NCBI GenBank assembly: GCA_035649575.1
Contig: DASRJH010000242.1
Coordinates: 1-20,715, forward strand
DNA: 20,715 bases
Reading direction: 5' to 3'
Origin: DASVAL01 sp035649575
Lineage (GTDB): Bacteria > Planctomycetota > UBA1135 > UBA2386
The translations under genes and the position numbers were made by a program. The notes under the pieces were generated by a model. That model was not told the DNA's origin. It saw nothing but the letters and a program-made list of their open reading frames with translations, and ran no database searches. Shown one piece after another: positions 6,589 through 13,836 of this stretch (positions within the stretch are counted from its first letter, which is position 1; each line of letters opens with the position of its first letter).

Positions 6589-8265
6589 ATGCTTGAGCCT
6601 TCGACCAACACAGCTGCTGCCGCCCCGACCTCGCGGAACGTCGCCTGGTTCCTGACCGGCGCGGTCGTCGTCGGACTGCTGCTGCGCGTGCCGTTGCTCG
6701 GCCGCAGCCTCTGGTTCGACGAAGTGTGCATGTCCAAGCAGTGGATCGGCACCTGGGAGCAGCTGCTCGCGGCGCTCTACGTCGACATTCATCCGCCGCT
6801 GTTCCTCTGCTTCATGCACTGCTGGAACGGCGTCTTCGGCGACGGCGAGCTGTCGCTGCGTTTGCCGCCGCTGCTCGCCGGCCTCGCCTGCATCCCACTG
6901 CTCTATTGGACCGGCCACCGTCTGGTCGGCCAGACCGCGGCGTTGTGGGCCGTCGTGCTCCTCACGCTGTCTCCGGTCCACATCTGGTACTCGGCCGAAG
7001 CGCGCCTCTACACGCCGATGCTCGCGTGCCTGTTGCTGTGCGTCGGCACCTTCGACCGCCTGCTCGATCCCGAACAACCGCGCCGGCGCTGGCTCGTCGT
7101 GCTGCACGTCGCGAACGTCGCGGTGATGCTCGCGCTGCACTACTACCTGGCCGTCTACATAGCGCTGCTGGCCGCGCTCGCGCCCGTGGTCGCGCGCGGG
7201 CTCGGCCCGAGAACCTGGCGCATGCTCGCGTGGCACGGCGTCGGGCTCGTGCTGCTCGTCGGTTTCGTGTTCGCCAAGAAGGCACTCGGCGAGTTCCAGG
7301 TCGCGCAGGACTACCTGCGCGCGATGACCGCGGGCGAGCTCTACCGCTTTCTCTTCGACTGGTGCCTCAGCGGGTACACGCTCGCGCCGCTCGAAGGCTG
7401 GCCCGGTGATCTCGCCGCCGCGGCCCGGACCACCATCGGCGCCGTGTTCCTGCCGCTCGGCCTCTGGCACCTCGTGCGGCAACGTTCGCGCCACCGCGCG
7501 GGCTTCCTCGTGCCCGTCTGCCTGCTCGCGATCCCCGTCTTCCTGTGGGTGTCGGCAGCCACGGGGCTCGGCAAGACCTACCAGGAACGCAGCGCGCTGA
7601 CGGCGTTGCCGTTCGTGCTGCTGCTCGTGGGCAGCGGGCTCGCGACGTTGCGACGCGGCCTGCAGCGAGCCGCCGGCGTCGGTGTGCTGCTGTTCTGCTG
7701 CGTCTGTCTCGTGGCGCTGGCCCGCTTCCACGAAACACACTGGACCGTCTACAAGCCGAACTCCGACTGGCGCACGGCCGCGTACTACCTGTCGCAGGAG
7801 ATCGCATCCGGCGCCGCGGGGCGTCCCGTGTTCACCTCGACGCCCAATGCACGGCCGCTCTCCTACTACGAGCCGCGGATCCAGGACGTGAAGGGCCTCA
7901 CGCAGGCGCGCGATCCGGCGAGCCTCGGCGCCGCCGTGCGCACGTACCTCGGCGCCGCTCTCGGCGACTACGCCGAACGATGCTTCCGCACGCTGCTGGC
8001 CCGCAATCAGGAGCTGCTGGCCGATGCCGCGCTGCGGATCTACCCGTGCGCCGGGGACCCGGCGAAGCTCGAGTCGCCCGGTTCGCTGTTTGGGCTACCA
8101 AAGCGCATGCGCGACGACGTCTGCTACCTCGTGCGCGACGAGTGGCATCCGCACGTCAGCAAGGACAGCAGCGTCGAGGACCTGCTGCGGCACCCGCGTG
8201 TGAAGGTGCTCGAAGCGAAGCACCTCGTCGGCATGAGCGTCTACAAGGTGCGGATCCTGCCGTGA
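6589..8265 (+). CDS. Glycosyltransferase family 39-like membrane protein (PMT_2/ArnT-like)
   Basis: This is a 558-aa polytopic protein. LWFDEV (41-46) holds the acidic pair expected in the first external loop. DIHPPLF (66-72) and SPVHIWYSAEARLYTP (128-143) are the classic PMT_2/ArnT blocks, so it should transfer a sugar from a polyprenyl-phosphate donor to lipid or protein on the outer face of the inner membrane. About ten to eleven hydrophobic segments run to residue 390. The C-terminal 160 residues are soluble, with Asp/Arg-rich stretches. It lies 117 bp after the TMTC-like gene in the same direction and is probably part of the same surface-glycosylation group. The 117-bp gap shows no clear terminator. 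The substrate cannot be assigned. Confidence 0.85.
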   Translation: MLEPSTNTAAAAPTSRNVAWFLTGAVVVGLLLRVPLLGRSLWFDEVCMSKQWIGTWEQLLAALYVDIHPPLFLCFMHCWNGVFGDGELSLRLPPLLAGLACIPLLYWTGHRLVGQTAALWAVVLLTLSPVHIWYSAEARLYTPMLACLLLCVGTFDRLLDPEQPRRRWLVVLHVANVAVMLALHYYLAVYIALLAALAPVVARGLGPRTWRMLAWHGVGLVLLVGFVFAKKALGEFQVAQDYLRAMTAGELYRFLFDWCLSGYTLAPLEGWPGDLAAAARTTIGAVFLPLGLWHLVRQRSRHRAGFLVPVCLLAIPVFLWVSAATGLGKTYQERSALTALPFVLLLVGSGLATLRRGLQRAAGVGVLLFCCVCLVALARFHETHWTVYKPNSDWRTAAYYLSQEIASGAAGRPVFTSTPNARPLSYYEPRIQDVKGLTQARDPASLGAAVRTYLGAALGDYAERCFRTLLARNQELLADAALRIYPCAGDPAKLESPGSLFGLPKRMRDDVCYLVRDEWHPHVSKDSSVEDLLRHPRVKVLEAKHLVGMSVYKVRILP

Positions 8266-8299
8266 GCTCCGCCGAGCAGGCCGCCTCGCGCGGGTTGCC

Positions 8300-8929
8300 T
8301 CAGTCCGCGGCCATCTCGAGGTCGAGCTGCAGCGAGAGCCCGACCAGGTCTTCGAGCAACCGCGGATCGAGCGAGAACGAGCCCATCTGCTCGAGGCATC
8401 CGCGCAGGTGAACGGTGACCGCGACGCTCCTGACGCCCGGATGGGCCAACACGTCGCGATAGCCCGGGCAGGCCCGGAGCAGTGCGAGCAGTTCGGCCAC
8501 CTTGTCCTCGGGCCAGTGGAAACCGCGCTGCAGCACTTCGTGGATCCAGAGCCCCTCGTCGCGCAGCTCACCGCCGCGCGGCCCGATCTCGCCCTTGCCG
8601 AACGCGCGCGTCGGCGGCAGGTCGAGGCACCGCGTCACGGTCTCGGGGTCCACCTCGCCGAGCACGATGCGCAACGCGACGACGGCTCCCGGCACGATCG
8701 TGACGTCCCGCTCCTCCCACGACGCACCGGTCCACCGCCAATCCACCTGCAGAAAGAACGACTCGGCGGTCAACCGGTAACGAGTCACACCGCGCTCGCC
8801 ATGCACCTCCGACTGCCCCGGTCCGATGTGGCCCCATGCGGGCTGCCGTTCGAGCAATCGCCGCAACAGGTCGTTCCGGCTGCAGTGCAGCCGCAGCAGC
8901 GGAAGGTGTGGCAGCGGCTCGGGCGCCAT
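8300..8929 (-). CDS. DUF4279-like protein coupled to pus10
   Basis: The 209-aa protein appears cytosolic, with no signal peptide or membrane segment. Residues 84-205 follow the DUF4279 pattern: a strand VVALRIVL, then GEVDPETVTRCLDLPPTRAFGKGE (about 91-114), a middle helix, and a terminal SFSLDPRLLEDLVGLSLQLDLE block resembling the usual LxPELLxxLAxLGLxLxID ending. The first 80 residues are not recognised. The function of the family is unknown. ATG at 8929-8927 shares its A with the TGA of the upstream pseudouridine synthase gene (TGATG), which decides the start and implies translational coupling. Extending upstream to 9016 would run through the pus10 C-terminus. It converges on the glycosyltransferase, leaving 34 bp between the stops. 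Confidence 0.7.
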   Translation of the reverse strand: MAPEPLPHLPLLRLHCSRNDLLRRLLERQPAWGHIGPGQSEVHGERGVTRYRLTAESFFLQVDWRWTGASWEERDVTIVPGAVVALRIVLGEVDPETVTRCLDLPPTRAFGKGEIGPRGGELRDEGLWIHEVLQRGFHWPEDKVAELLALLRACPGYRDVLAHPGVRSVAVTVHLRGCLEQMGSFSLDPRLLEDLVGLSLQLDLEMAAD

Positions 8930-9765
8930 CACGGCTCCATCGGCGAAGACGCCGCAGCGAGACGCGGCCCGGGCACGTCGTCGGTCAGGATCTCCTCGAC
9001 GTCGAGCAGGCTGCACTGGCAGCCGACCCCGAGCAGCTCCTGCAGCGACGGCCGCGTGCGGCCTTCGTCACCCGAGATCCATTCCTTCACGTAGGTGCCG
9101 TGCTCGCACAGGATCCGCACCTCCAGCACGCTCTCGCGCAGCGGCAGCAGGCCGAGCACACGCAACCGCCGCGAGCGGTCGAGGTCGGCGCGCCGATAGG
9201 CGACGCGCTGCGGCGTGCGCTGCACGATCTCGCCCTGGAACTTCGCGGCCGCAGCCAGACGCTCCGAGTCGGGCAGCTGCGCGACCGCGATCTCGGCGCG
9301 GTAGACCTTCTCGAAGTGCGTCTCCTTCCAGTACGCGATGCGCTGGCGCCGCACCTTCGTGAACGGTTCCAGCTCGATCGCGCCCTCGGCGCGCGCCACG
9401 ATCTCGAGCCGCAGCGCCTCGAGGTCGACCTCGGGGCAGCGCGCCCCGATGACCTCGAACACGAACGGGCGGCCACGCCCGAGCATCAGCACGTCGACGT
9501 CCTCGCGGCCCGCGCCGTGAAAGCGCCCCGCCTTGGCCTGCATCGCGGGCAGCAGCCGCCGCGCGATCAGCTCCTGCACCGATTCCCTGGTCAACTTGCC
9601 GTAGCCGCCGCACTGCTCGCAGCCTCGGCGCTGCAGGCGGTGGCCCTTGCAGCGAGGGCAGAAGAAGATCGTCTGCGGCAGGCCGCGTCGCAGCTTGCGA
9701 TAGCGCGACTCGAGCCAGACGTCGGTGCGCGGTCGCGGCGAGGCAAGGGGCTGCGGATCGGTCAT
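8929..9765 (-). CDS. pus10: Pus10-type tRNA pseudouridine synthase, short form
   Basis: The 278-aa protein resembles the catalytic domain of Pus10, the enzyme making pseudouridine 54/55 in archaeal tRNA (also present in eukaryotes). Diagnostic blocks are GREDVDVLMLGRGRPFVFEV (86-105), with Asp89 as the probable catalytic aspartate; QRTPQRVAYRRADLDRSR (182-199); and GTYVKEWISGDEGRTRPSLQ (223-242) with LDVEEI. Before it lies a four-Cys motif, C36-P-R-C39 and C49-E-Q-C52-G-G-Y-G, the second half of which fits the DnaJ-type CxxCxGxG zinc knuckle. The THUMP domain of canonical Pus10 (usually about 400 aa or more) is missing. A degenerate receiver gene lies 68 bp upstream and the DUF4279-like gene overlaps by one base downstream. 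The family assignment is firm; the RNA target is unknown, since bacteria normally make pseudouridine 55 with TruB. Confidence 0.85.
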   Translation of the reverse strand: MTDPQPLASPRPRTDVWLESRYRKLRRGLPQTIFFCPRCKGHRLQRRGCEQCGGYGKLTRESVQELIARRLLPAMQAKAGRFHGAGREDVDVLMLGRGRPFVFEVIGARCPEVDLEALRLEIVARAEGAIELEPFTKVRRQRIAYWKETHFEKVYRAEIAVAQLPDSERLAAAAKFQGEIVQRTPQRVAYRRADLDRSRRLRVLGLLPLRESVLEVRILCEHGTYVKEWISGDEGRTRPSLQELLGVGCQCSLLDVEEILTDDVPGPRLAAASSPMEP

Positions 9766-9833
9766 GCCGCCAGAAGAGAACCGCGTTGCCGCGGGCCTGG
9801 CAAGCAGAAGTCAGCCGCGCAGCGCGCTGGCCG

Positions 9834-10256
9834 TCAGCGGCGGGATGATGGCGCGGGCGTGCCACGCCGGGTCTGCTGCTTGCGCGCGGCCTCCGCGTGG
9901 CGCTCGAGCATGCGACCGAGCAGGCCGAACAGCTCCTTGGGCTGGATCGGCGTCAGCAGGAACGAGTGGATGTTGTACTTGGTCTTGTCGTGCCCCATGT
10001 CGCGCACGTTCTTCGGCGCCGTCAACACGAAGAGCTCGGTCTTGGTGTCGATCGAGCGCAGGTGATGCAACAGCTTCACCGTGTCCTTCTGGCGCGGGTC
10101 GACCCCGAGCATCACACAGTCGAAGTGCTTGCTGCGGACCTCGTTGATGCCGGCATACCCGACGCCGACCGTGACGTGGATGTCGGCCACCTGTTGCAGC
10201 CCGACCTTGACCTGGTCGCGCACCAGAGGGTCCTTCTCGATGAGCAGCACTTCCAT
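9834..10256 (-). CDS. Degenerate response-regulator receiver domain protein
   Basis: The 140-aa protein has the alternating strand-helix pattern of a CheY-like receiver: EVLLIEKDPLVRDQV at the start (acidic Glu7 and Asp9), FDCVMLGVDP (45-54), LFVLTAPK (75-82) with the conserved Thr79, and FLLTPIQPKEL (99-109). The usual phospho-acceptor Asp is Gly51 (LGVDP instead of LDxxMP), and the conserved Lys before Pro is Thr102. It is therefore probably not phosphorylated in the normal way. The tail (115-140) is basic and Gln/Arg-rich, with no output domain. The ATG at 10256 is supported by an AGGGGA ribosome site. It reads toward pus10 in the same direction and is divergent from the RNase HII-like gene. 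Confidence 0.75.
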   Translation of the reverse strand: MEVLLIEKDPLVRDQVKVGLQQVADIHVTVGVGYAGINEVRSKHFDCVMLGVDPRQKDTVKLLHHLRSIDTKTELFVLTAPKNVRDMGHDKTKYNIHSFLLTPIQPKELFGLLGRMLERHAEAARKQQTRRGTPAPSSRR

Positions 10257-10261
10257 GGGCT

Positions 10262-10267
10262 TCCCCT
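10262..10267 (-). promoter_or_regulatory. Ribosome binding site of the receiver gene
   Basis: The minus strand reads AGGGGA, then five bases, then ATG at 10256. This is one of the few clear Shine-Dalgarno sequences in the window, and it fixes the start of the receiver-like gene. Confidence 0.6.
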
Positions 10268-10360
10268 ATCGGCACGAGCCCGGCCCGATCACGACCCGCC
10301 CTCGAACTCGCGGTGACAACGAAGCTTGACCGCTGCCCTGCCGTGCGGTGTCGTGCTGCC

Positions 10361-11326
10361 GTGAACTTCCTCGCGGGCGTCGACGAAGCGGGACTGGGCC
10401 CCATCCTCGGGCCGCTCGTGGTCGCCGGCGTCGCGATGGCGGGACCCGAGGGTGTCGATCCGTGGAAGCTGTTGCAGCGCCACGTGAGCCGCAAGACGCA
10501 GAGCAAGCGCAAGGTGCGCGTCGCCGACAGCAAGAAGGTGAACCAGGGCCCGCACGGCCTGCTGCATCTCGAGGAGACGGCGCTCGTGTTCTGGACGGCC
10601 TTGCACGGCGACCTGCCACCGGACCTCGGGCACTGGCTCCGGCAACTCGGCGCCGATTGCGAGCTGTTGCAGCGCTGCCCCTGGTACGAGGACCTGGGCC
10701 TGCGCCTGCCGCGCGCAGCCGACGCCGACTGGGTGCGCCTGCAGGCCGAGCTCGTCGCGCGCGCGCTGAGGAAGGGCTCGGTGTCGCTGCTCGACATCGC
10801 GGTGCGGCCGGTCGACGTCGAAGAGTGGAACGGGCTCATCGCCGACACCGACAACAAGAGCCGCGCGCACTTCCACGCCTACGCCGAGGTGATCGGGCGC
10901 ATCCTGCTGCGGTTGCCGACGAGGTTCGAGGCCGGCTCGAGCGGCCACCTCGTCGCCGACCGCTGCGGCGGCCGCATGCACTACGGGGCCGACCTGCGGC
11001 GATTGTGCCCTGATGCGGGCGTCGAGGTCGTGAGCGAGGAGCCCGCGGTCTCCTGCTATCGCCTGCTGACGGCCGCCGGAACGGTGAGGATCACGTTCGC
11101 CGAACGCGGCGAGGACCGCGCGTTCCCGACCGCGCTCGCGAGTTGCTTCGCCAAGTATCTGCGCGAGCTCATGGTCGAGGTCATCAACCAGTGGTTCTGC
11201 GCGCGCGTGCCGGGCCTGCGCCCCACGGCCGGCTACTACGTCGACGGCCATCGTTTCCTCGGTGAGCTCGAGCCGCATCTGCTCACGCACGCGCTGCCGC
11301 GCCACCGGCTCGTGCGCGTGCGCTGA
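10361..11326 (+). CDS. Divergent RNase HII-like protein
   Basis: The 321-aa protein has an RNase H type 2 core. GVDEAGLGPILGPLVVAG (6-23) aligns with the RNase HII opening, giving the metal-binding Asp8-Glu9. VADSKKV (54-60) matches the DSK block. HLVADRCGG (197-204) provides Asp200. GEDRAFPTALASCFAKYLRE (250-269) corresponds to the last Asp and the ASILAK-xRD helix. RNase HII cuts RNA in RNA-DNA hybrids, including single ribonucleotides in DNA. Two departures stand out: the GRG/GKG motif that reads the RNA-DNA junction is GLG here, and a long insertion (about 60-140) makes it some 100 residues longer than typical RNase HII. The start is uncertain: GTG at 10361 gives a family-like N-terminus, while GTG at 10313 and 10343 are also in frame. 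It could be an RNase H-fold nuclease with another target. Confidence 0.7.
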   Translation: MNFLAGVDEAGLGPILGPLVVAGVAMAGPEGVDPWKLLQRHVSRKTQSKRKVRVADSKKVNQGPHGLLHLEETALVFWTALHGDLPPDLGHWLRQLGADCELLQRCPWYEDLGLRLPRAADADWVRLQAELVARALRKGSVSLLDIAVRPVDVEEWNGLIADTDNKSRAHFHAYAEVIGRILLRLPTRFEAGSSGHLVADRCGGRMHYGADLRRLCPDAGVEVVSEEPAVSCYRLLTAAGTVRITFAERGEDRAFPTALASCFAKYLRELMVEVINQWFCARVPGLRPTAGYYVDGHRFLGELEPHLLTHALPRHRLVRVR

Positions 11327-11350
11327 AGGGCTCGGTCGCGTGCTGCGCGG

Positions 11351-13642
11351 CTACGGCCCGACGACCAGCGTGGCCGCGTCGGACATCACGAGACCGGCGG
11401 GGTTGGCCGCGGCGTCGAACACGATCGCCTGGCAGTGCAGGATGAATCCTGCAAGCGCGGGCAGGTTCGGGACCACCAACGGGTAGCTGCCAGTACCGCC
11501 CGAGCCGAGCACGACTGCCGTGACGTCCAGCGACACGCGCGCGAAGCAGCCGGGCATGCCGATGGCGGTCAGGTCCAGCGGCAGCGGACCCAACGTGGAG
11601 GTCGTGTTGCTGAAGCCGAAGACCAGCACGGCCGTGTCCATCGGCAGCGGTTGCATCGCGATCTGCGCGGTGGTTCCAACGCGCGGGGGTGCGGCGTCGA
11701 GGTGGGTCACGCCGGCGCTGCCCGGGCAGCCAACCGCGAACGTGTTGAAGCCGCCTGGCTGGATGAGACCGAAAGTCACGCGCTCGCCGGCGAACACGCG
11801 CGAGAATGTCATGCCGGGCGGCAATGCAGGCACATTGCACTCGCCGACGAAACTGGAGCCCCAGGCCACGACGCTGCCGTCGCTGCGGCGCGCCACGGTG
11901 TGTTGCCAGCCCGCCGACACCCCGACGTAGGTGAGCCCCGGCGGCAGTGCCGGCACGGAGAATGGAACGAAACTTGGCCAGGTGACAACGCTGCCGTCGC
12001 TGCGACGCGCCACGCTGTGGCCGCTGCCTGCCGACACCTCGACATAGGTGACGGCTGGCGGCAGTGCCGGCACGTTGCACTGGCCGTACTGATTAGATCC
12101 CCAGGCCACCACGCTGCCATCGCTGCGGCGCGCCACGGTGTGGTAGAAGCCCGCCGCAACCTCGACGTAGGTGAACCCCGGCGGAAGCGCAGGCACGTTG
12201 CACTGCGCGTAGCTGTTGTCTCCCCAAGCCACGACGCTGCCGTCGCTGCGGCGCGCCACGGTGTGTTGCCAGCCCGCCGCCACCTCGACATAGGTGAGGC
12301 CAGGCGCCAGTGTCGGGACGTTGCACTGGCCAGAGTAGTTCCAGCCCCAGGCCACCACGCTCCCGTCGCTACGGCGCGCCACGGTGTGCCCCGTACCGGC
12401 CGCCACCTCGACATAGGTGAGGCCCGGAGCCAGTGCCGGCACATTGCACTGGCCAGAGTAGTTCTGGCCCCAGGCCACCACGCTCCCGTCGCTACGACGC
12501 GCCACGGTGTGTGATTCGAGGTAGTTCGACTGCAGGCTACTCGCCGCCACCTCGACATACGTGAGCCCCGGGGGCAGTACCGGCACGTTGCACTGGCCGT
12601 AACGGTTGCTGCCCCACGCCACGACGCTGCCGTCGCTGCGACGCGCCACGGTGTGACCGCCAGAACTGGTGAACGAGCCTGGGGTGGGCCCGCTACCTGC
12701 CGTCACTTGGACGTAGGTGAGCCCTGGTGGAAGTGGCGGCACGCTGCACTGCCCGTAGGCGTTGTCGCCCCAAGCAACGACGCTGCCGTCGCTGCGGCGC
12801 GCCACGATGTGCGACTCACCAGCCGCCACCTCGACATAGGTGAGGCCCGGCGGCAGTGCCGGCACGTTGATGAGCGCGGCCCAGCCGTAGCCGCCCCACC
12901 CCACGACGCTGCCGTCACTGCGGCGCGCCACGGTGTATTGGGCGCCTGCCGCCACCTCGACATAGGTGAGGCCGGGCGGCGGTACAGGCACGTTGCACTC
13001 GCCGCCGCTGTTGCTTCCCCAGGCCACGACGCTGCCGTCGCTGCGACGCGCCACGGTATGTCCCGCGCCTGCCGCCACCTCGACATACGTGAGCCCCGGC
13101 GGCAGTGCCGGTACGTTGCACTGGCCATAGTAGTCGTCGCCCCAGGCCACGACGCTGCCGTCGCTGCGACGCGCCACGGTGTGAGCGCGGTTCAACAGGT
13201 CACCCCCAGCCGCCACTTCGACGTAGGTGAGACCCGGCGGCAGCGCTGGAACGTTGCACTGGCCGCCGTTGTTGTAGCCCCACGCCACGACGCTGCCATC
13301 GCTGCGACGCGCCACGGTGTGCGAGGAGTTCCGGCCACTCCCAGCCGCCACTTCGACGTAGGTGAGACCCGGCGGCAGTGCCGGCACGTTGCACTGGCCG
13401 GCGTCGTTCCATCCCCAGGCCACGACGCTGCCGTTGCTGCGGCGCGCCACGGTGTGTCCGCCGCCGGCTGCCACGTCAACGAATGACTCCGCGTGCAACC
13501 GGCTGTCGGTCACCATTGCACCCCAGGAGACCAGGTGCCCTTGGGCCTGCACCGTCGCCGCGACGAACGCGCACGCGAAACCGACGAACAGGAACGATCG
13601 CGCCACCGCGGGGCGCGTCACTTTCTTTCGAGCTGCGAGCAT
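11351..13642 (-). CDS. Secreted RCC1-repeat beta-propeller protein
   Basis: The 763-aa protein begins with a Sec signal peptide: a basic start, a hydrophobic core at 17-30, and probable cleavage near VQA (31-33). Residues 36-624 hold 14 RCC1-type repeats. Thirteen carry the S-D/N-G-S-V-V signature, and the first is degenerate (LVSWGAMV). The usual unit is 41 aa (for example NVPALPPGLTYVEVAAG and HTVARR blocks); some units carry short extra loops. Fourteen repeats would suit two seven-bladed propellers. Residues 625-763 are a separate Gly/Pro-rich beta domain with paired Cys (GCPGSAG, GMPGC, LHCQAIVFD) of a type I associate with planctomycete secreted proteins. The protein is likely extracellular or surface-bound; its role is unknown and may be binding. 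A GAGGAG site lies five bases from ATG 13642. Confidence 0.88.
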   Translation of the reverse strand: MLAARKKVTRPAVARSFLFVGFACAFVAATVQAQGHLVSWGAMVTDSRLHAESFVDVAAGGGHTVARRSNGSVVAWGWNDAGQCNVPALPPGLTYVEVAAGSGRNSSHTVARRSDGSVVAWGYNNGGQCNVPALPPGLTYVEVAAGGDLLNRAHTVARRSDGSVVAWGDDYYGQCNVPALPPGLTYVEVAAGAGHTVARRSDGSVVAWGSNSGGECNVPVPPPGLTYVEVAAGAQYTVARRSDGSVVGWGGYGWAALINVPALPPGLTYVEVAAGESHIVARRSDGSVVAWGDNAYGQCSVPPLPPGLTYVQVTAGSGPTPGSFTSSGGHTVARRSDGSVVAWGSNRYGQCNVPVLPPGLTYVEVAASSLQSNYLESHTVARRSDGSVVAWGQNYSGQCNVPALAPGLTYVEVAAGTGHTVARRSDGSVVAWGWNYSGQCNVPTLAPGLTYVEVAAGWQHTVARRSDGSVVAWGDNSYAQCNVPALPPGFTYVEVAAGFYHTVARRSDGSVVAWGSNQYGQCNVPALPPAVTYVEVSAGSGHSVARRSDGSVVTWPSFVPFSVPALPPGLTYVGVSAGWQHTVARRSDGSVVAWGSSFVGECNVPALPPGMTFSRVFAGERVTFGLIQPGGFNTFAVGCPGSAGVTHLDAAPPRVGTTAQIAMQPLPMDTAVLVFGFSNTTSTLGPLPLDLTAIGMPGCFARVSLDVTAVVLGSGGTGSYPLVVPNLPALAGFILHCQAIVFDAAANPAGLVMSDAATLVVGP
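11771..13537 (-). repeat. Tandem coding repeat array of about 123 bp units
   Basis: The DNA encoding the RCC1 repeats is itself highly repetitive. On the plus strand a core resembling CTGCCGTCGCTGCG followed by CGCGCCACGGTGTG recurs at roughly 117-150 bp intervals, most often 123 bp. Neighbouring units are nearly identical in the core and vary mainly in the loop around the WG-dipeptide codons. This points to recent duplication or gene conversion. The array is in frame throughout, and no CRISPR-like spacing is present. Confidence 0.85.
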
Positions 13643-13647
13643 GGTGG

Positions 13648-13653
13648 CTCCTC
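13648..13653 (-). promoter_or_regulatory. Ribosome binding site of the RCC1-repeat gene
   Basis: The minus strand reads GAGGAG, then CCACC, then ATG at 13642. The match and spacing are strong, and the site fixes the start immediately ahead of the signal peptide. Confidence 0.65.
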
Positions 13654-13739
13654 AACCCCTGCAAGGCGAAGGACTGTCCGGGCCGAAGGGGATTCGATGT
13701 GCCGGTCTCTGTTCGACGATGAGTCCGCGCCATCGCGCA

Positions 13740-13754
13740 GAGACTTTGAGTCTC
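13740..13754. promoter_or_regulatory. Inverted repeat upstream of the RCC1 gene
   Basis: GAGACT (13740-13745) and AGTCTC (13749-13754) are exact reverse complements around TTG. A second small palindrome, GGTCC-CC-GGACC, lies at 13788-13799. Both lie in the 194-bp gap between the rnhA stop and the RCC1-protein start and are candidates for an operator or a weak transcription end. No T-run follows. Confidence 0.3.
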
Positions 13755-13836
13755 GACCCAGTCTACTCGTGAGCCGCGTCGCCGACAGGTCCCCGGACCG
13801 TTCTCGCCTCCAGAATGCTCGAGTCTGCCCGCTCCA

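Noticed and set aside
4414..7740. A very long open frame on the minus strand opposite the fabZ and glycosyltransferase genes
   Set aside because: Its translation is dominated by Arg, Glu, Gln, His and Ala with no recognisable domain, and it mirrors the codon pattern of two well-supported membrane proteins on the other strand.
9786..9803. TTGCC/GGCAA inverted repeat between the receiver gene and pus10 as a terminator
   Set aside because: It has only five pairs with an eight-base loop and no T-run, too weak to separate transcription units.
10326..10354. TTGACC with TGTCGT 17 bases apart as a promoter of the RNase HII-like gene
   Set aside because: The -10 match is poor, and the position would fall inside the gene if the upstream GTG at 10313 is used.
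11771..13537. CRISPR-like appearance of regularly spaced repeats
   Set aside because: Units are about 123 bp, contiguous, in frame and encode RCC1-type protein repeats; there are no short unique spacers and no cas genes.
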